A DNA stretch of 16,384 nucleotides from Clostridiaceae bacterium (GTDB lineage: Bacteria > Bacillota > Clostridia > Saccharofermentanales > UBA5734). This document shows, in pieces, positions 1 through 7,932 of this stretch; the first letter of the stretch is position 1, and every line of letters starts with the position of its first letter. The notes under the pieces were generated by a model, which had not been told where the DNA came from, ran no database searches, and saw nothing but the letters and a program-made list of their open reading frames with translations. A program made the position numbers and the translations under genes. The stretch covers positions 1-16,384 of the forward strand of contig JAAYBY010000181.1 of assembly GCA_012729935.1 (NCBI GenBank), in the 5' to 3' direction.

Positions 1-1
1 G

Positions 2-202
2 ACTTGCATACTTGACCAATCCGAAAGACAGCTGCTGCAGCAACTTGCGGGTGTTCATTGGACGGTTGAATCAATCGCGGATGAGTTTGGCTGGTCGATA
101 CGAAAAACGGAATCCTGGCTTAGCAGACAAGAGCTTTCAGGTCATCTCAAATTTGAGCGGGGACGATTCTTTTTGACAGACGAGGTCCTTTTCTGTATAT
201 AA
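2..202 (+). CDS. dprA: DprA (DNA processing protein A), C-terminal fragment
   Basis: The first 66 codons in frame 2 are open from the window edge to a TAA at 200-202; the 5' part of the gene lies outside. The fragment reads as a small winged-helix domain (SERQLLQQLAGVHWTVESIA, then a second helix and a basic strand near the end), matching the C-terminal domain found on many DprA/Smf proteins. DprA binds single-stranded DNA and loads RecA during uptake of DNA; its Rossmann core is not in view. The call rests partly on position, because dprA directly upstream of topA is a classic Firmicutes arrangement. Its last codons contain the topA promoter. The family call is an inference from a short stretch. 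Confidence 0.72.
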   Translation, partial: TCILDQSERQLLQQLAGVHWTVESIADEFGWSIRKTESWLSRQELSGHLKFERGRFFLTDEVLFCI

Positions 203-203
203 T
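173..203 (+). promoter_or_regulatory. Sigma-A type promoter for topA
   Basis: A perfect -35 box TTGACA lies at 173-178. It is followed after 17 bases by TATATA (196-201), or after 19 bases by a perfect TATAAT (198-203). The boxes sit in the last codons of dprA, and the dprA stop codon is inside the -10 region. Transcription would begin near 208-210, giving topA a leader of about 30 bases. This is prediction from consensus only. Confidence 0.6.
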
Positions 204-238
204 GATAGTTAATGTCATGAAAGAACAGGTCAACTGCT

Positions 239-2482
239 ATGAGTAAAAATCTTGTTATTGTTGAATCACCGGCCAAAGCGAAGACAATCGGACGCTATCT
301 GGGCCGTGATTTTCGTATTACCGCCTCGGTCGGTCATATCCGTGATCTGCCTGCGTCAAAACTCGGTGTCGATGTGGAAAACCAGTATAAGCCGCAGTAT
401 ACGACGATGAAAGGCAAAGAGAAGGTCATTCGCGAACTCAAAGAAATGGCGGAGCAGTCTGACCGGGTTCTCATCGCAACTGACCCGGACCGCGAAGGAG
501 AAGCGATCGCCTGGCATCTTGCGCACATCCTGAAAATGGACGCGGGCAGTCCATGCAGGATCAGTTTTAACGAGATTACTGAATCAGCAGTCCGTGAAGC
601 GGTCGCACATCCACGGTCGATCGATCAGGACCTGTTCAATTCACAACAGGCCAGACGGATTCTTGATCGCCTTGTCGGATATGAGCTGAGTCCGCTGTTA
701 TGGAAAAAAGTTAAAAAAGGCTTGTCTGCCGGTCGTGTCCAGTCTGTGGCAACACGCCTTGTCGTCGAACGTGAACGTGAGATAGATGCGTTTAAGCCGG
801 AAGAATACTGGCTGTTGTCTGCCTGGTTGAAACCAGATAGCGATGCTTCATCATTTCGTTCACGCTACCACGGCCAGCTTGAAAACGGCAAAATCAAAAA
901 GAAGAAACTGACGAATGGAGATGAAACCGAGGCAGTCATATCTTCGGTCCGCGATCAGGCGTTTACAGTCTATGAAGTCACCAAGAAAAAGAGGCAACGC
1001 CAGCCCGCTCCGCCGTTTACGACCAGTACGCTTCAGCAGGAGGCGGCCCGGTATCTGGGCTATTCTTCACGCAGGACGATGCAGATCGCACAACAGCTGT
1101 ACGAAGGAATTGAACTGGCCGGCCAGGGATCCATTTCTTTGGTCACATATATAAGAACCGACTCGGTTCGTGTGTCCGGTGAAGCAGCAGAGGCTGCCAG
1201 AATGTACATTCAAGACACATTTGGTACTGATTATCTGCCTCGGGTGCAGCGCAGATATAAAAACAAGAGCTCCTCACAGGATGCTCATGAAGCCATTCGA
1301 CCAGCCCATTTTGACATGAGCCCGAACCAGCTGCAGGCAAAATTGTCCAACGAGCAGTTCCGCCTGTATCGTCTGATCTGGGACAAATTTGTCGCATCAC
1401 AGATGGCTGCGGCTGAGATTAATACAGTGACAGCTGATATTCTGGCTGGCGATGTTGTCTTCCGTTCTCAGGGAGAATCTGTCGCTTTTCCCGGATATCT
1501 GGCTCAATACGGCGTTCAGCTTGTTGATCAGGAAACAGATAAAAAGCCGGAAGAAAATGGGGGTAAAGATCAGCTGCCGGAATTGTCGAAAGACCAGGAA
1601 CTGATGCTCGATCGTCTGGAACCTGAACAGAAGTTTACCCAACCACCGGCTCGCTATACCGAAGCGTCGCTGATCAAGGCGATGGAAGAAAAAGGTATTG
1701 GCCGTCCTTCAACTTACGCGCCCACCATTTCAACGATCCTTGATCGCCTCTACGTCGATAAGACTGGTAAATACCTGATACCGACCGAACTGGGAAAAGC
1801 AGTAACCGGTATGCTGGAGATTCATTTTTCGAATATTGTTGATGTCTCTTTTACAGCCCGGATGGAAGCCGACCTGGACACTGTTGAATCGGGTGAGAAG
1901 GACTGGATTCGCTTGCTGGATGAATTTTATCCGACATTCCATCAGCAGATAGAGGACGCTTCAACGATCGATCGCGTGAAAATTGCCAGTACGCCGACGG
2001 GTGAAAAGTGTCCGGAATGCGAAACTGGAGATCTGGTGATCAAAGAAGGCCGTTTTGGCAAGTTCATAGCCTGCTCAAATTATCCCGACTGTAAATATAC
2101 GCGCAATATCGAAAATCAGGTTAACGGTAAATGTCCGCTATGCGGTTCCGGGTTGCTCAGCCGCATGTCCTATAAGTATAAAAAGTCATTTTTTACCTGT
2201 GACAAACAGGGCTCTGATCCGGAATGCCCTTTTATCAGCTGGGATCTGCCCATCGAAGGGAAAAAATGTGATACCTGCGGATCTTATATGGTTCTTAAAC
2301 GTTATCGTGGCAGAAGCTTTCCCAAATGTGGGAATCGTGATTGCCCGACCAATGAAAAGAAAGTTAAAAAGGAAACCGGAGAGCAGGGCAAGAGCAGCGA
2401 TAAGAAAGTCGAACCGACTGCCAAAAAGGCAGCTCCGAAAAAGCGAAAAACAGCTGTGAGAAAGAAAAAGACTGATGGCTGA
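239..2482 (+). CDS. topA: DNA topoisomerase I (type IA)
   Basis: A 747-residue type IA topoisomerase that relaxes negative supercoils by cutting one strand through a 5'-phosphotyrosine link. The N-terminal Toprim domain begins with NLVIVESPAKAKTIGRYLG (Glu9) and carries TDPDREGE at 81-88, the metal-binding acidic cluster. GLSAGRVQSVATRLVVERE lies at 161-179, and the catalytic tyrosine is Tyr304 in TYIRTDS. EEKGIGRPSTYAPTI follows at 483-497. The C-terminus has three four-cysteine zinc ribbons (about 591-618, 632-663 and 677-702), then a lysine-rich tail from about 707 that should bind DNA. Length and order fit bacterial TopA. The start at 239 matches the family N-terminus although its Shine-Dalgarno is weak. 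It has its own promoter and overlaps trmFO by 8 bases, so the two are probably co-transcribed. Confidence 0.98.
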   Translation: MSKNLVIVESPAKAKTIGRYLGRDFRITASVGHIRDLPASKLGVDVENQYKPQYTTMKGKEKVIRELKEMAEQSDRVLIATDPDREGEAIAWHLAHILKMDAGSPCRISFNEITESAVREAVAHPRSIDQDLFNSQQARRILDRLVGYELSPLLWKKVKKGLSAGRVQSVATRLVVEREREIDAFKPEEYWLLSAWLKPDSDASSFRSRYHGQLENGKIKKKKLTNGDETEAVISSVRDQAFTVYEVTKKKRQRQPAPPFTTSTLQQEAARYLGYSSRRTMQIAQQLYEGIELAGQGSISLVTYIRTDSVRVSGEAAEAARMYIQDTFGTDYLPRVQRRYKNKSSSQDAHEAIRPAHFDMSPNQLQAKLSNEQFRLYRLIWDKFVASQMAAAEINTVTADILAGDVVFRSQGESVAFPGYLAQYGVQLVDQETDKKPEENGGKDQLPELSKDQELMLDRLEPEQKFTQPPARYTEASLIKAMEEKGIGRPSTYAPTISTILDRLYVDKTGKYLIPTELGKAVTGMLEIHFSNIVDVSFTARMEADLDTVESGEKDWIRLLDEFYPTFHQQIEDASTIDRVKIASTPTGEKCPECETGDLVIKEGRFGKFIACSNYPDCKYTRNIENQVNGKCPLCGSGLLSRMSYKYKKSFFTCDKQGSDPECPFISWDLPIEGKKCDTCGSYMVLKRYRGRSFPKCGNRDCPTNEKKVKKETGEQGKSSDKKVEPTAKKAAPKKRKTAVRKKKTDG

Positions 2483-3818
2483 GGTGCGACAGCAGAATCC
2501 GGTTCTGGTAATTGGTGGCGGTCTGGCAGGGTGTGAGGCGGCCTGGCAGCTTGCTGAACGAAAAGTCCCGGTTCAATTGATCGATATGAAGCCGCAGGGA
2601 ATGACACCCGCTCATCACCGGACAGATTTGGCTGAGCTGGTCTGCAGCAATTCACTCCGTTCCAATCGTCTCGAAAATGCAGTTGGCCTGCTCAAGGAGG
2701 AGATGAGGCGACTGGGTTCGCTGATCGTTTCCTGCGCGGATGAGACACAGATTCCGGCAGGTGGTGCGCTGGCAGTGGACCGCGAAGGATTTTCGCAATG
2801 CGTGACAGAGCGGATTAATAACCACCCGCTGATCGAGCGTGTTTCTCAGACCGTAACCCGTATTCCAGATGGTGATATTGTAGTGATTGCGACCGGTCCG
2901 TTGACAGAGGGTGATTTGTTCACGGATATCCGCGATCGTCTGGGTATTGAAACACTGTATTTTTTTGATGCTGCTGCGCCCATTGTCGCTGCTGACTCAA
3001 TCGATTTGTCGATCGTTTTCAGACAGAGCAGATACGGACGAGGCAGCGATGACTACCTCAATTGCCCGATGGATAAGACACAATACCAGCTGTTTTACGA
3101 TGAGCTGATTCATGCGCGAACCGCTGATATTCATGAATTTGATCAGCGTCATATTTTTGAAGGCTGTATGCCGGTTGAAACGATGGCGCAAAGAGGATTG
3201 GATACGCTGCGTTTTGGCCCCATGAAACCGGTCGGACTGACAGATCCTAAAACGGGTCGTCAGCCATATGCCTGCGTCCAGCTTCGTCAGGACGACAGAC
3301 AAGGACAGCTATATAATCTGGTTGGGTTTCAGACAAGACTGGCATTTTCAGAACAAAAACGTGTGTTTGGCTTGATACCGGGACTTGAAAAAGCTGAGTG
3401 GATCCGCTTCGGAGTCATGCATCGTAATACATTTCTACCATCACCAGATATTTTAAACAGAGATTTCAGCGTGCGTGGCCAGCCTGGACTCTATTTTGCC
3501 GGGCAGATTACAGGCGTGGAGGGCTATGTTGAATCTGCGGCCTCGGGGCTTGTTACCGGCCGGCAGGCAGCTTTTCAGGCGCAAGGAATGCCTATCCTCC
3601 TTCGGGAAGAACGACTGCCGTCGGCACAGACCGTCATAGGGGCTTTAAGCAGTTATATATCCGATCCGGCGATTCGTCATTTTCAGCCGATGAATGCTAA
3701 TTTCGGACTGCTGCCGCGACTCGAAACGCAGGATCGTCTGTCAAAGCAGCAGCGGATCGAAAGAATGATCCAGCGGTCACTGGATCAGATCGAGAATTTA
3801 CTGGCTAAAGATCGATAA
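2475..3818 (+). CDS. trmFO: Methylenetetrahydrofolate-tRNA-(uracil-5-)-methyltransferase TrmFO
   Basis: A 447-residue flavoprotein that makes 5-methyluridine at position 54 in the T-loop of tRNAs, using methylenetetrahydrofolate as carbon donor and FADH2/NAD(P)H as reductant. The FAD-binding motif GGGLAGCEAAWQLA is at 14-27. Family signatures follow: HHRTDLAELVCSNSLRS (47-63), GALAVDREGFS (97-107), FEGCMPVETMAQRG (228-241) and GQITGVEGYVESAASG near 340-360. Cys57 and Cys231 correspond to the two functional cysteines described for the Bacillus TrmFO. The start ATG lies inside the last codons of topA (ATGGCTGA overlap) with no good Shine-Dalgarno, which points to translational coupling. topA-trmFO adjacency is typical of Firmicutes. 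The family name gid is an older synonym. Confidence 0.97.
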   Translation: MAEVRQQNPVLVIGGGLAGCEAAWQLAERKVPVQLIDMKPQGMTPAHHRTDLAELVCSNSLRSNRLENAVGLLKEEMRRLGSLIVSCADETQIPAGGALAVDREGFSQCVTERINNHPLIERVSQTVTRIPDGDIVVIATGPLTEGDLFTDIRDRLGIETLYFFDAAAPIVAADSIDLSIVFRQSRYGRGSDDYLNCPMDKTQYQLFYDELIHARTADIHEFDQRHIFEGCMPVETMAQRGLDTLRFGPMKPVGLTDPKTGRQPYACVQLRQDDRQGQLYNLVGFQTRLAFSEQKRVFGLIPGLEKAEWIRFGVMHRNTFLPSPDILNRDFSVRGQPGLYFAGQITGVEGYVESAASGLVTGRQAAFQAQGMPILLREERLPSAQTVIGALSSYISDPAIRHFQPMNANFGLLPRLETQDRLSKQQRIERMIQRSLDQIENLLAKDR

Positions 3819-3875
3819 GGATGTCCTGTGCAAAAGACCGGCAAGCTGCTGATGTCCGTACTGGAGATCATAACC

Positions 3876-3903
3876 TTTACAGACCGCCGACTTGACGTAT
3901 AAT
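3876..3903 (+). promoter_or_regulatory. Sigma-A type promoter for the DUF624 gene
   Basis: TTTACA (3876-3881), a 16-base spacer and a perfect TATAAT (3898-3903) lie in the 143-base gap after trmFO. Transcription would start near 3910, leaving about 50 bases of leader that ends in a strong Shine-Dalgarno (TAAGGAGG, 3948-3955) 6 bases before the ATG at 3962. I see no terminator for the topA-trmFO unit in the gap, so some read-through is possible. Confidence 0.65.
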
Positions 3904-3961
3904 AGACGGGTATTGGATCAATAGACAAACGGAGCCGGCAGGTTCCGTAAGGAGGCTCATA

Positions 3962-5020
3962 ATGGCAGGGTTTTTTGGTTTATTTAATTATGAAAAGGAA
4001 GGGCGGGGTGTTTACCCGGATGAACCGCCGAAAGGCGCTTTTCTGACTTTTTTCTCGATACTGGGTCGGAAATTCTGGAAAATATGTACCATTAATATCA
4101 TGTACGTGTTGCTCAGTGCGCCTGCATTTGTGCTTGCTTTTTTCGCAGCACCTTTGTTTTTACAATCGATGCTGCCCTCCTTGTCAACTGATTTTCTGAT
4201 TCAGGTTTTTAATGAATCCGGTGTTGTGTTAAAAGAGGGTGTAACGCTGCTTGAATATGTTTCATACCAGATAAGTCAGATGTATTTTGTGACTGCCATC
4301 CTGTTGGTTGGCTTAAGTCTGATTATTGTCGCACCTGTACATGCCGGTGTGGTTTTTCTGCTCAGGAATTACGCGCGGGAAGAACATGCTTTTGTCTGGA
4401 TGGATTTTAAGGAGCATGCTCGAAAAAACTGGAAGCAATCGCTGGGTGTTTCTCTGATCAGCCTGCTGTTTCTGGTTATCTTCATTTTCAATTACGCATT
4501 CTACGACGGCAGCAATCTGGTTCAGAGCGATCTGCTGCGGATCGTATTAAAAACAGCAATGGTTCTGGCCTTTGTTATCTGGTGTATCATGCAAATGTAC
4601 ATCTATCCCATGATGGTGACCTTTCAGTTATCACTCAAACAGCTGCTGAAAAACAGCCTGCTGTTTACCCTGATCCGGCTGCCATTTAATGTTTTGATCC
4701 TGCTGCTCAGTTTTATCATTCTCTGTGCATTTCCGGCCATCATGCTCTTGTTGGGATATGGATTCTCCGTGTTTGTCGCCATCATCTGGTATGCCTGTTT
4801 TGCACTTGCTTTCAATTTATATCTCACAACTTTCTTTGCCTGGCGTGGTCTGGACCGTTTCATGCTGCAGCGTGTTGAGGAAGAAGAGACTTCTGAAGCG
4901 TCAGATGAAGCGTCGGCCACAGATGAACCATCCACCGAGGACGAGGATGAAACGGAAGAGGAACAACCTTCGAAGGAACAGCGACAGAAGGATTGGCAAA
5001 AATCACCGAACAACGCCTGA
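3962..5020 (+). CDS. DUF624/YesL-like integral membrane protein with acidic C-terminal tail
   Basis: A 352-residue membrane protein of unknown function. The N-terminus (MAGFFGLFNYEKEGRGVYPD) and the early pattern FFSILGRKFWKI resemble the DUF624 (YesL-like) family of Firmicutes. I count about six hydrophobic segments: roughly 41-68, 108-134, 160-181, 195-217, 234-263 and 266-293. From about 305 on, a 47-residue tail rich in Glu, Asp, Ser and Thr (for example EEEETSEASDEASATDE) should be disordered and highly charged. There is no signal peptide or catalytic motif. The gene stands alone, with its own consensus-like promoter and a terminator right after it, so context gives no clue to its job. 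YesL proteins are often found near sugar-uptake genes, but none is present here. Family assignment is moderately secure; function is unknown. Confidence 0.8.
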   Translation: MAGFFGLFNYEKEGRGVYPDEPPKGAFLTFFSILGRKFWKICTINIMYVLLSAPAFVLAFFAAPLFLQSMLPSLSTDFLIQVFNESGVVLKEGVTLLEYVSYQISQMYFVTAILLVGLSLIIVAPVHAGVVFLLRNYAREEHAFVWMDFKEHARKNWKQSLGVSLISLLFLVIFIFNYAFYDGSNLVQSDLLRIVLKTAMVLAFVIWCIMQMYIYPMMVTFQLSLKQLLKNSLLFTLIRLPFNVLILLLSFIILCAFPAIMLLLGYGFSVFVAIIWYACFALAFNLYLTTFFAWRGLDRFMLQRVEEEETSEASDEASATDEPSTEDEDETEEEQPSKEQRQKDWQKSPNNA

Positions 5021-5043
5021 GACAGCTAAATGTGCCTGTAAGC

Positions 5044-5079
5044 AATAAAACAGCCGCTCATAGGGCGGCTGTTTTATTT
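5044..5079. terminator. Bidirectional Rho-independent terminator between convergent genes
   Basis: A perfect 14-bp stem pairs 5044-5057 with 5065-5078 around a 7-base loop (TCATAGG). The GC core is ACAGCCGC / GCGGCTGT. The arms end in an A-rich run on the left and a T-rich run on the right, so the RNA has a U-tract in either direction. It sits 23 bases after the DUF624 stop and 16 bases beyond the dapB stop on the other strand, serving both converging units. Confidence 0.93.
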
Positions 5080-5094
5080 GTACGACGTATTATT

Positions 5095-5862
5095 TCAAAG
5101 ACTGGCTTTTATGACATCATTCATATCGTAAAATCCGGGCTTCTGGGTGCTGAGGAAACGAGCGGCTGCGAGAGCTCCTCGTGCAAAAACAGCACGGGAT
5201 TCGGCCGTATGCTGGATCGATAACGTTTCATCGGGTCCGGCAAGCAGAACGGTGTGCTGGCCGACAATCGTGCCACCGCGTATCGCGTGTATGCCAATTT
5301 CTGCGGGGTCACGTTTGCGGCGAACCTGTGAGCGGTCATAGGTGTACGTTGCGGCTCCGTCCAACTGTTCTCTGATCTGGTCAGCAATCATCAGGGCAGT
5401 GCCGGACGGCGCATCGATTTTCTGGTTGTGGTGGGCTTCAATAATTTCAATGTTAAATTCCGGATAAAGGGTGGCGACAGCCCGACGTGCCAAGTCAATC
5501 AGGATGTTGATTCCCAGTGACATATTGGCTGACATGAAAACGGGAACTGAAGCAGCGTCTTCGATGAGCTCAGCCCTGGCGGTTTCGTCGAGACCGGTTG
5601 TGCAGATCACCATTGGCTTGCCACGTTTAAGAGCGAGTTGTCTCACAGCAGTAAGCGCTTCAGGATTGGAAAAATCAACAATAACATCAAAGGATTCGCG
5701 ACAGCCGGTCGGATCCTGGTAAACAGGAAAAGAAGCACCAGGATCATCATTCAGGTCAGATCCGGCTGCTATGGTTATCAGGTCAGGTTGCCCGTCAGCA
5801 ATTGAGCGAATCATCCTGCCCATTCGTCCGTTGCAGCCACTGAGAAAAATGCGCGTTGGCAT
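5095..5862 (-). CDS. dapB: 4-hydroxy-tetrahydrodipicolinate reductase
   Basis: A 255-residue NAD(P)H-dependent enzyme that reduces the DapA product to tetrahydrodipicolinate on the way to diaminopimelate and lysine. The N-terminal Rossmann fold shows the dinucleotide loop GCNGRMGRM (9-17). VDFSNPEAL is at 62-70 and CTTGLDE at 87-93. The DapB signature EAHHNQKIDAPSGTAL is at 142-157, with catalytic His144 and Lys148. HAIRGGTIVGQHTV follows near 192-205. The length is a little short of the enterobacterial enzyme but usual for Firmicutes. The ATG is preceded on the minus strand by AAAGGA. It begins 15 bases after the dapA stop, so dapA-dapB form an operon, and it ends at the shared terminator. 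Confidence 0.97.
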   Translation of the reverse strand: MPTRIFLSGCNGRMGRMIRSIADGQPDLITIAAGSDLNDDPGASFPVYQDPTGCRESFDVIVDFSNPEALTAVRQLALKRGKPMVICTTGLDETARAELIEDAASVPVFMSANMSLGINILIDLARRAVATLYPEFNIEIIEAHHNQKIDAPSGTALMIADQIREQLDGAATYTYDRSQVRRKRDPAEIGIHAIRGGTIVGQHTVLLAGPDETLSIQHTAESRAVFARGALAAARFLSTQKPGFYDMNDVIKASL

Positions 5863-5877
5863 ATGGATTCCTTTCTG

Positions 5878-6762
5878 TCAGTTTTGAATCAGTCCGTATT
5901 GAATAAGCGTGCTACGGATAAGACTCTGGTGTTCAGGCGACGGATCGCACAAAGGCATCCGGCATGAGCCGACCTCCAGCCCCATCATATTCATTGCAGC
6001 TTTAACAGGGATCGGGTTGACCTCACAGAACATGGCTTTGATCAGCGGAATCAGTTCAATCTGGGTGCGGATGGCCGTCTGCGTATCACCGGATAACCAG
6101 GCCGAAACCATTTTGTGCGTGAGATCCGGTACGATATTCGCGATAACGGAAATGACGCCGATTCCACCAAAGGACAGCAAGGGGAGAACCATCGCGTCTT
6201 CACCTGAATACATATTCAGTTGATCGCCGCATGACAGTGCAACCTCTGCAGCCTGTTCGATATTGCATTCTTTAACACCGTTGATGTTCGGTAATTCAGA
6301 AAGGCGGGCCAGGGTTTCCGGGTTTATGTTGATGGCTGTCCGACTGGGGACATTGTACAGGATGATCGGGATGTTAACTGAATCAGCAATCGCTTTAAAA
6401 TGGAGGTACAGACCCTGCTGCGAAGATTTGTTGTAATAGGGGGATACGCTGAGCAGACCGTCTGCACCGCGTCTTTCGGCCTCAACGCTCAGTTCAATGG
6501 CGTGTCTTGTGTCGTTGCTGCCAACACCCGCAATAACCGGTATCTGATGGTTAGCCTGAACGACGACATGGCGGATGACCGCCAGATGCTCCTCATCCGG
6601 CATTGTTGAAGCCTCGCCGGTCGTACCGGCGACAATCAACGCTGCTGTATTTTGCTTGATATGCCAGGCACATAGTTCCGAGAGTTTTGTGTAATCAACG
6701 CCATCTTCAGTGAACGGCGTAATAATGGCCACAGCTGAGCCTTTAAACAGTGGCTTTTTCAT
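5878..6762 (-). CDS. dapA: 4-hydroxy-tetrahydrodipicolinate synthase
   Basis: A 294-residue TIM-barrel aldolase that condenses pyruvate with aspartate semialdehyde, the first committed step to diaminopimelate (cell wall) and lysine. The pyruvate-binding motif AGTTGEAST is at 45-53. SPYYNKSSQQGLY lies at 107-119, and ILYNVPSRT (134-142) carries the catalytic Tyr136 and Arg141. The Schiff-base lysine is Lys164 in NGVKECN. Length matches the family. The ATG follows GGAGGT at a normal distance on the minus strand. It is the first gene of dapA-dapB. I see no lysine riboswitch or T-box in the roughly 65-base predicted leader, so control by leader RNA looks unlikely. Confidence 0.97.
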   Translation of the reverse strand: MKKPLFKGSAVAIITPFTEDGVDYTKLSELCAWHIKQNTAALIVAGTTGEASTMPDEEHLAVIRHVVVQANHQIPVIAGVGSNDTRHAIELSVEAERRGADGLLSVSPYYNKSSQQGLYLHFKAIADSVNIPIILYNVPSRTAININPETLARLSELPNINGVKECNIEQAAEVALSCGDQLNMYSGEDAMVLPLLSFGGIGVISVIANIVPDLTHKMVSAWLSGDTQTAIRTQIELIPLIKAMFCEVNPIPVKAAMNMMGLEVGSCRMPLCDPSPEHQSLIRSTLIQYGLIQN

Positions 6763-6834
6763 TTAAGGGACCTCCAGTCTTGATCAAAAATCTGATAAAT
6801 AATCATACGGTGTGTATGCTTTTCAGACGCAATT

Positions 6835-6864
6835 ATGATAGCATTCTCTGTACAACAACGTCAA
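6835..6864 (-). promoter_or_regulatory. Candidate promoter for dapA-dapB
   Basis: Read on the minus strand, TTGACG (6864-6859) is followed after 18 bases by TATCAT (6840-6835). Transcription would start near 6827, about 65 bases before the dapA ATG. The elements interleave with the queA promoter on the other strand, so the two polymerases could not bind at the same time. Confidence 0.5.
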
Positions 6865-6877
6865 TTACAGATATAAT
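6849..6877 (+). promoter_or_regulatory. Candidate promoter for queA-tgt (leaderless)
   Basis: A perfect TATAAT (6872-6877) lies just 6 bases before the queA ATG (6884), with a weak -35 TGTACA (6849-6854) 17 bases further up. The expected start point of transcription falls on or next to the A of the ATG. No Shine-Dalgarno is present before the start codon. Together these suggest a leaderless message. Confidence 0.5.
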
Positions 6878-6883
6878 CCGCTC

Positions 6884-7918
6884 ATGATTAAAACGAGTGA
6901 CTTTGCATTTGAATTACCAGAGGATCTGATTGCCCAGCACCCGATCGAGCAGCGTGACGCCTCACGTCTGATGTGTCTGGATGGACCCAGCGGGGCGATC
7001 GATCACCGTTCTTTTTACGAACTGCCATCGCTGCTCAGGCCGGATGACTGTCTTGTCATCAATAACTCGCGTGTTATCCCGGCCCGTCTGCTCGGTGTGC
7101 GAACAGATTCCCGAACACCGGTTGAACTGCTGTTGCTGAAACGTCTGAATCAGACTGACTGGGAAACGCTGGCCAGACCTGGCAGGCGGGTTCGTAAAGG
7201 CCATCACATAACGCTGATGCCGGGACGTCTCGAAGCCGAAGTGCTGGATGTCCTGCCAAACGGCAACCGGCGGATTCGCTTTTTCTTTGACGGGATCTGG
7301 GAAACTGTTTTGCAGGAGGCGGGAACATGTCCGCTGCCGCCCTATATACATGAGCAGTTAGAAAATCCGGAGCGTTATCAGACCGTGTATGCTGAAAAAG
7401 ATGGTTCTGCAGCGGCACCGACTGCAGGACTGCACTTTACGCCCGAATTGATGGAGCGCCTGAAAGAAAACAAGATTCACATTGCACCTTTAACACTTCA
7501 TGTCGGACTAGGCACGTTTCGGCCGGTTCGCGCTGAAAACATCAAAAACCACACGTTGCACGAAGAATACTATGAATTACCCGAGGAGACAGTCGAGACG
7601 ATCGAGCGATCCCGTCAGAACGGCGGTCGGATTATTGCTGTCGGAACGACCAGCTGTCGCGTTCTTGAATCGGTGGCAGCCAGGCATGAGCACCTGAAAG
7701 CAGAGAGCGGCTGGACGGACATTTTTATTTTTCCCGGTTTTACGTTTCGTGTGGTGGATGTCCTGATCACAAATTTTCATTTGCCTGAATCCACATTGAT
7801 TATGCTTGTGTCGGCTTTTGCCGGTCGGGAACATGTTCTGGGCGCTTACAGCGAAGCCATTCGTGAACGATATCGTTTTTTCAGCTTTGGTGATGCCATG
7901 CTGATTAACCGTCAATAA
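6884..7918 (+). CDS. queA: S-adenosylmethionine:tRNA ribosyltransferase-isomerase
   Basis: A 344-residue enzyme that transfers and rearranges the ribose of S-adenosylmethionine onto 7-aminomethyl-7-deazaguanine in tRNA, giving epoxyqueuosine at wobble position 34. Family motifs run along the whole length: MIKTSDFAFELPEDLIAQHP at the start, NNSRVIPARLLG (60-71), SAAAPTAGLHFTPELM (175-190), LHVGLGTFRPV (205-215), IAVGTTSCRVLES (251-263) and DVLITNFHLPESTL (292-305). The N-terminus aligns with family starts, so the ATG at 6884 is well supported even without a ribosome binding site. tgt follows after 14 bases. The next and the previous step of the pathway are thus in one unit, as in many bacteria. 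Confidence 0.97.
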   Translation: MIKTSDFAFELPEDLIAQHPIEQRDASRLMCLDGPSGAIDHRSFYELPSLLRPDDCLVINNSRVIPARLLGVRTDSRTPVELLLLKRLNQTDWETLARPGRRVRKGHHITLMPGRLEAEVLDVLPNGNRRIRFFFDGIWETVLQEAGTCPLPPYIHEQLENPERYQTVYAEKDGSAAAPTAGLHFTPELMERLKENKIHIAPLTLHVGLGTFRPVRAENIKNHTLHEEYYELPEETVETIERSRQNGGRIIAVGTTSCRVLESVAARHEHLKAESGWTDIFIFPGFTFRVVDVLITNFHLPESTLIMLVSAFAGREHVLGAYSEAIRERYRFFSFGDAMLINRQ

Positions 7919-7932
7919 TCAGGAGCTAAGTA

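Noticed and set aside
2302..2655. Minus-strand open frame across the topA/trmFO junction
   Set aside because: It is antisense to two well-supported genes, has low-complexity composition and no recognisable motif or ribosome site.
3892..3903. TTGACG directly abutting TATAAT upstream of the DUF624 gene
   Set aside because: There is no spacer between the two hexamers, so they cannot form one promoter. TTTACA at 3876 with a 16-base spacer is the better -35.
6763..6834. Lysine riboswitch or T-box in the dapA leader
   Set aside because: The predicted leader is about 65 bases, too short for either element, and I see no T-box consensus or multi-helix pattern.
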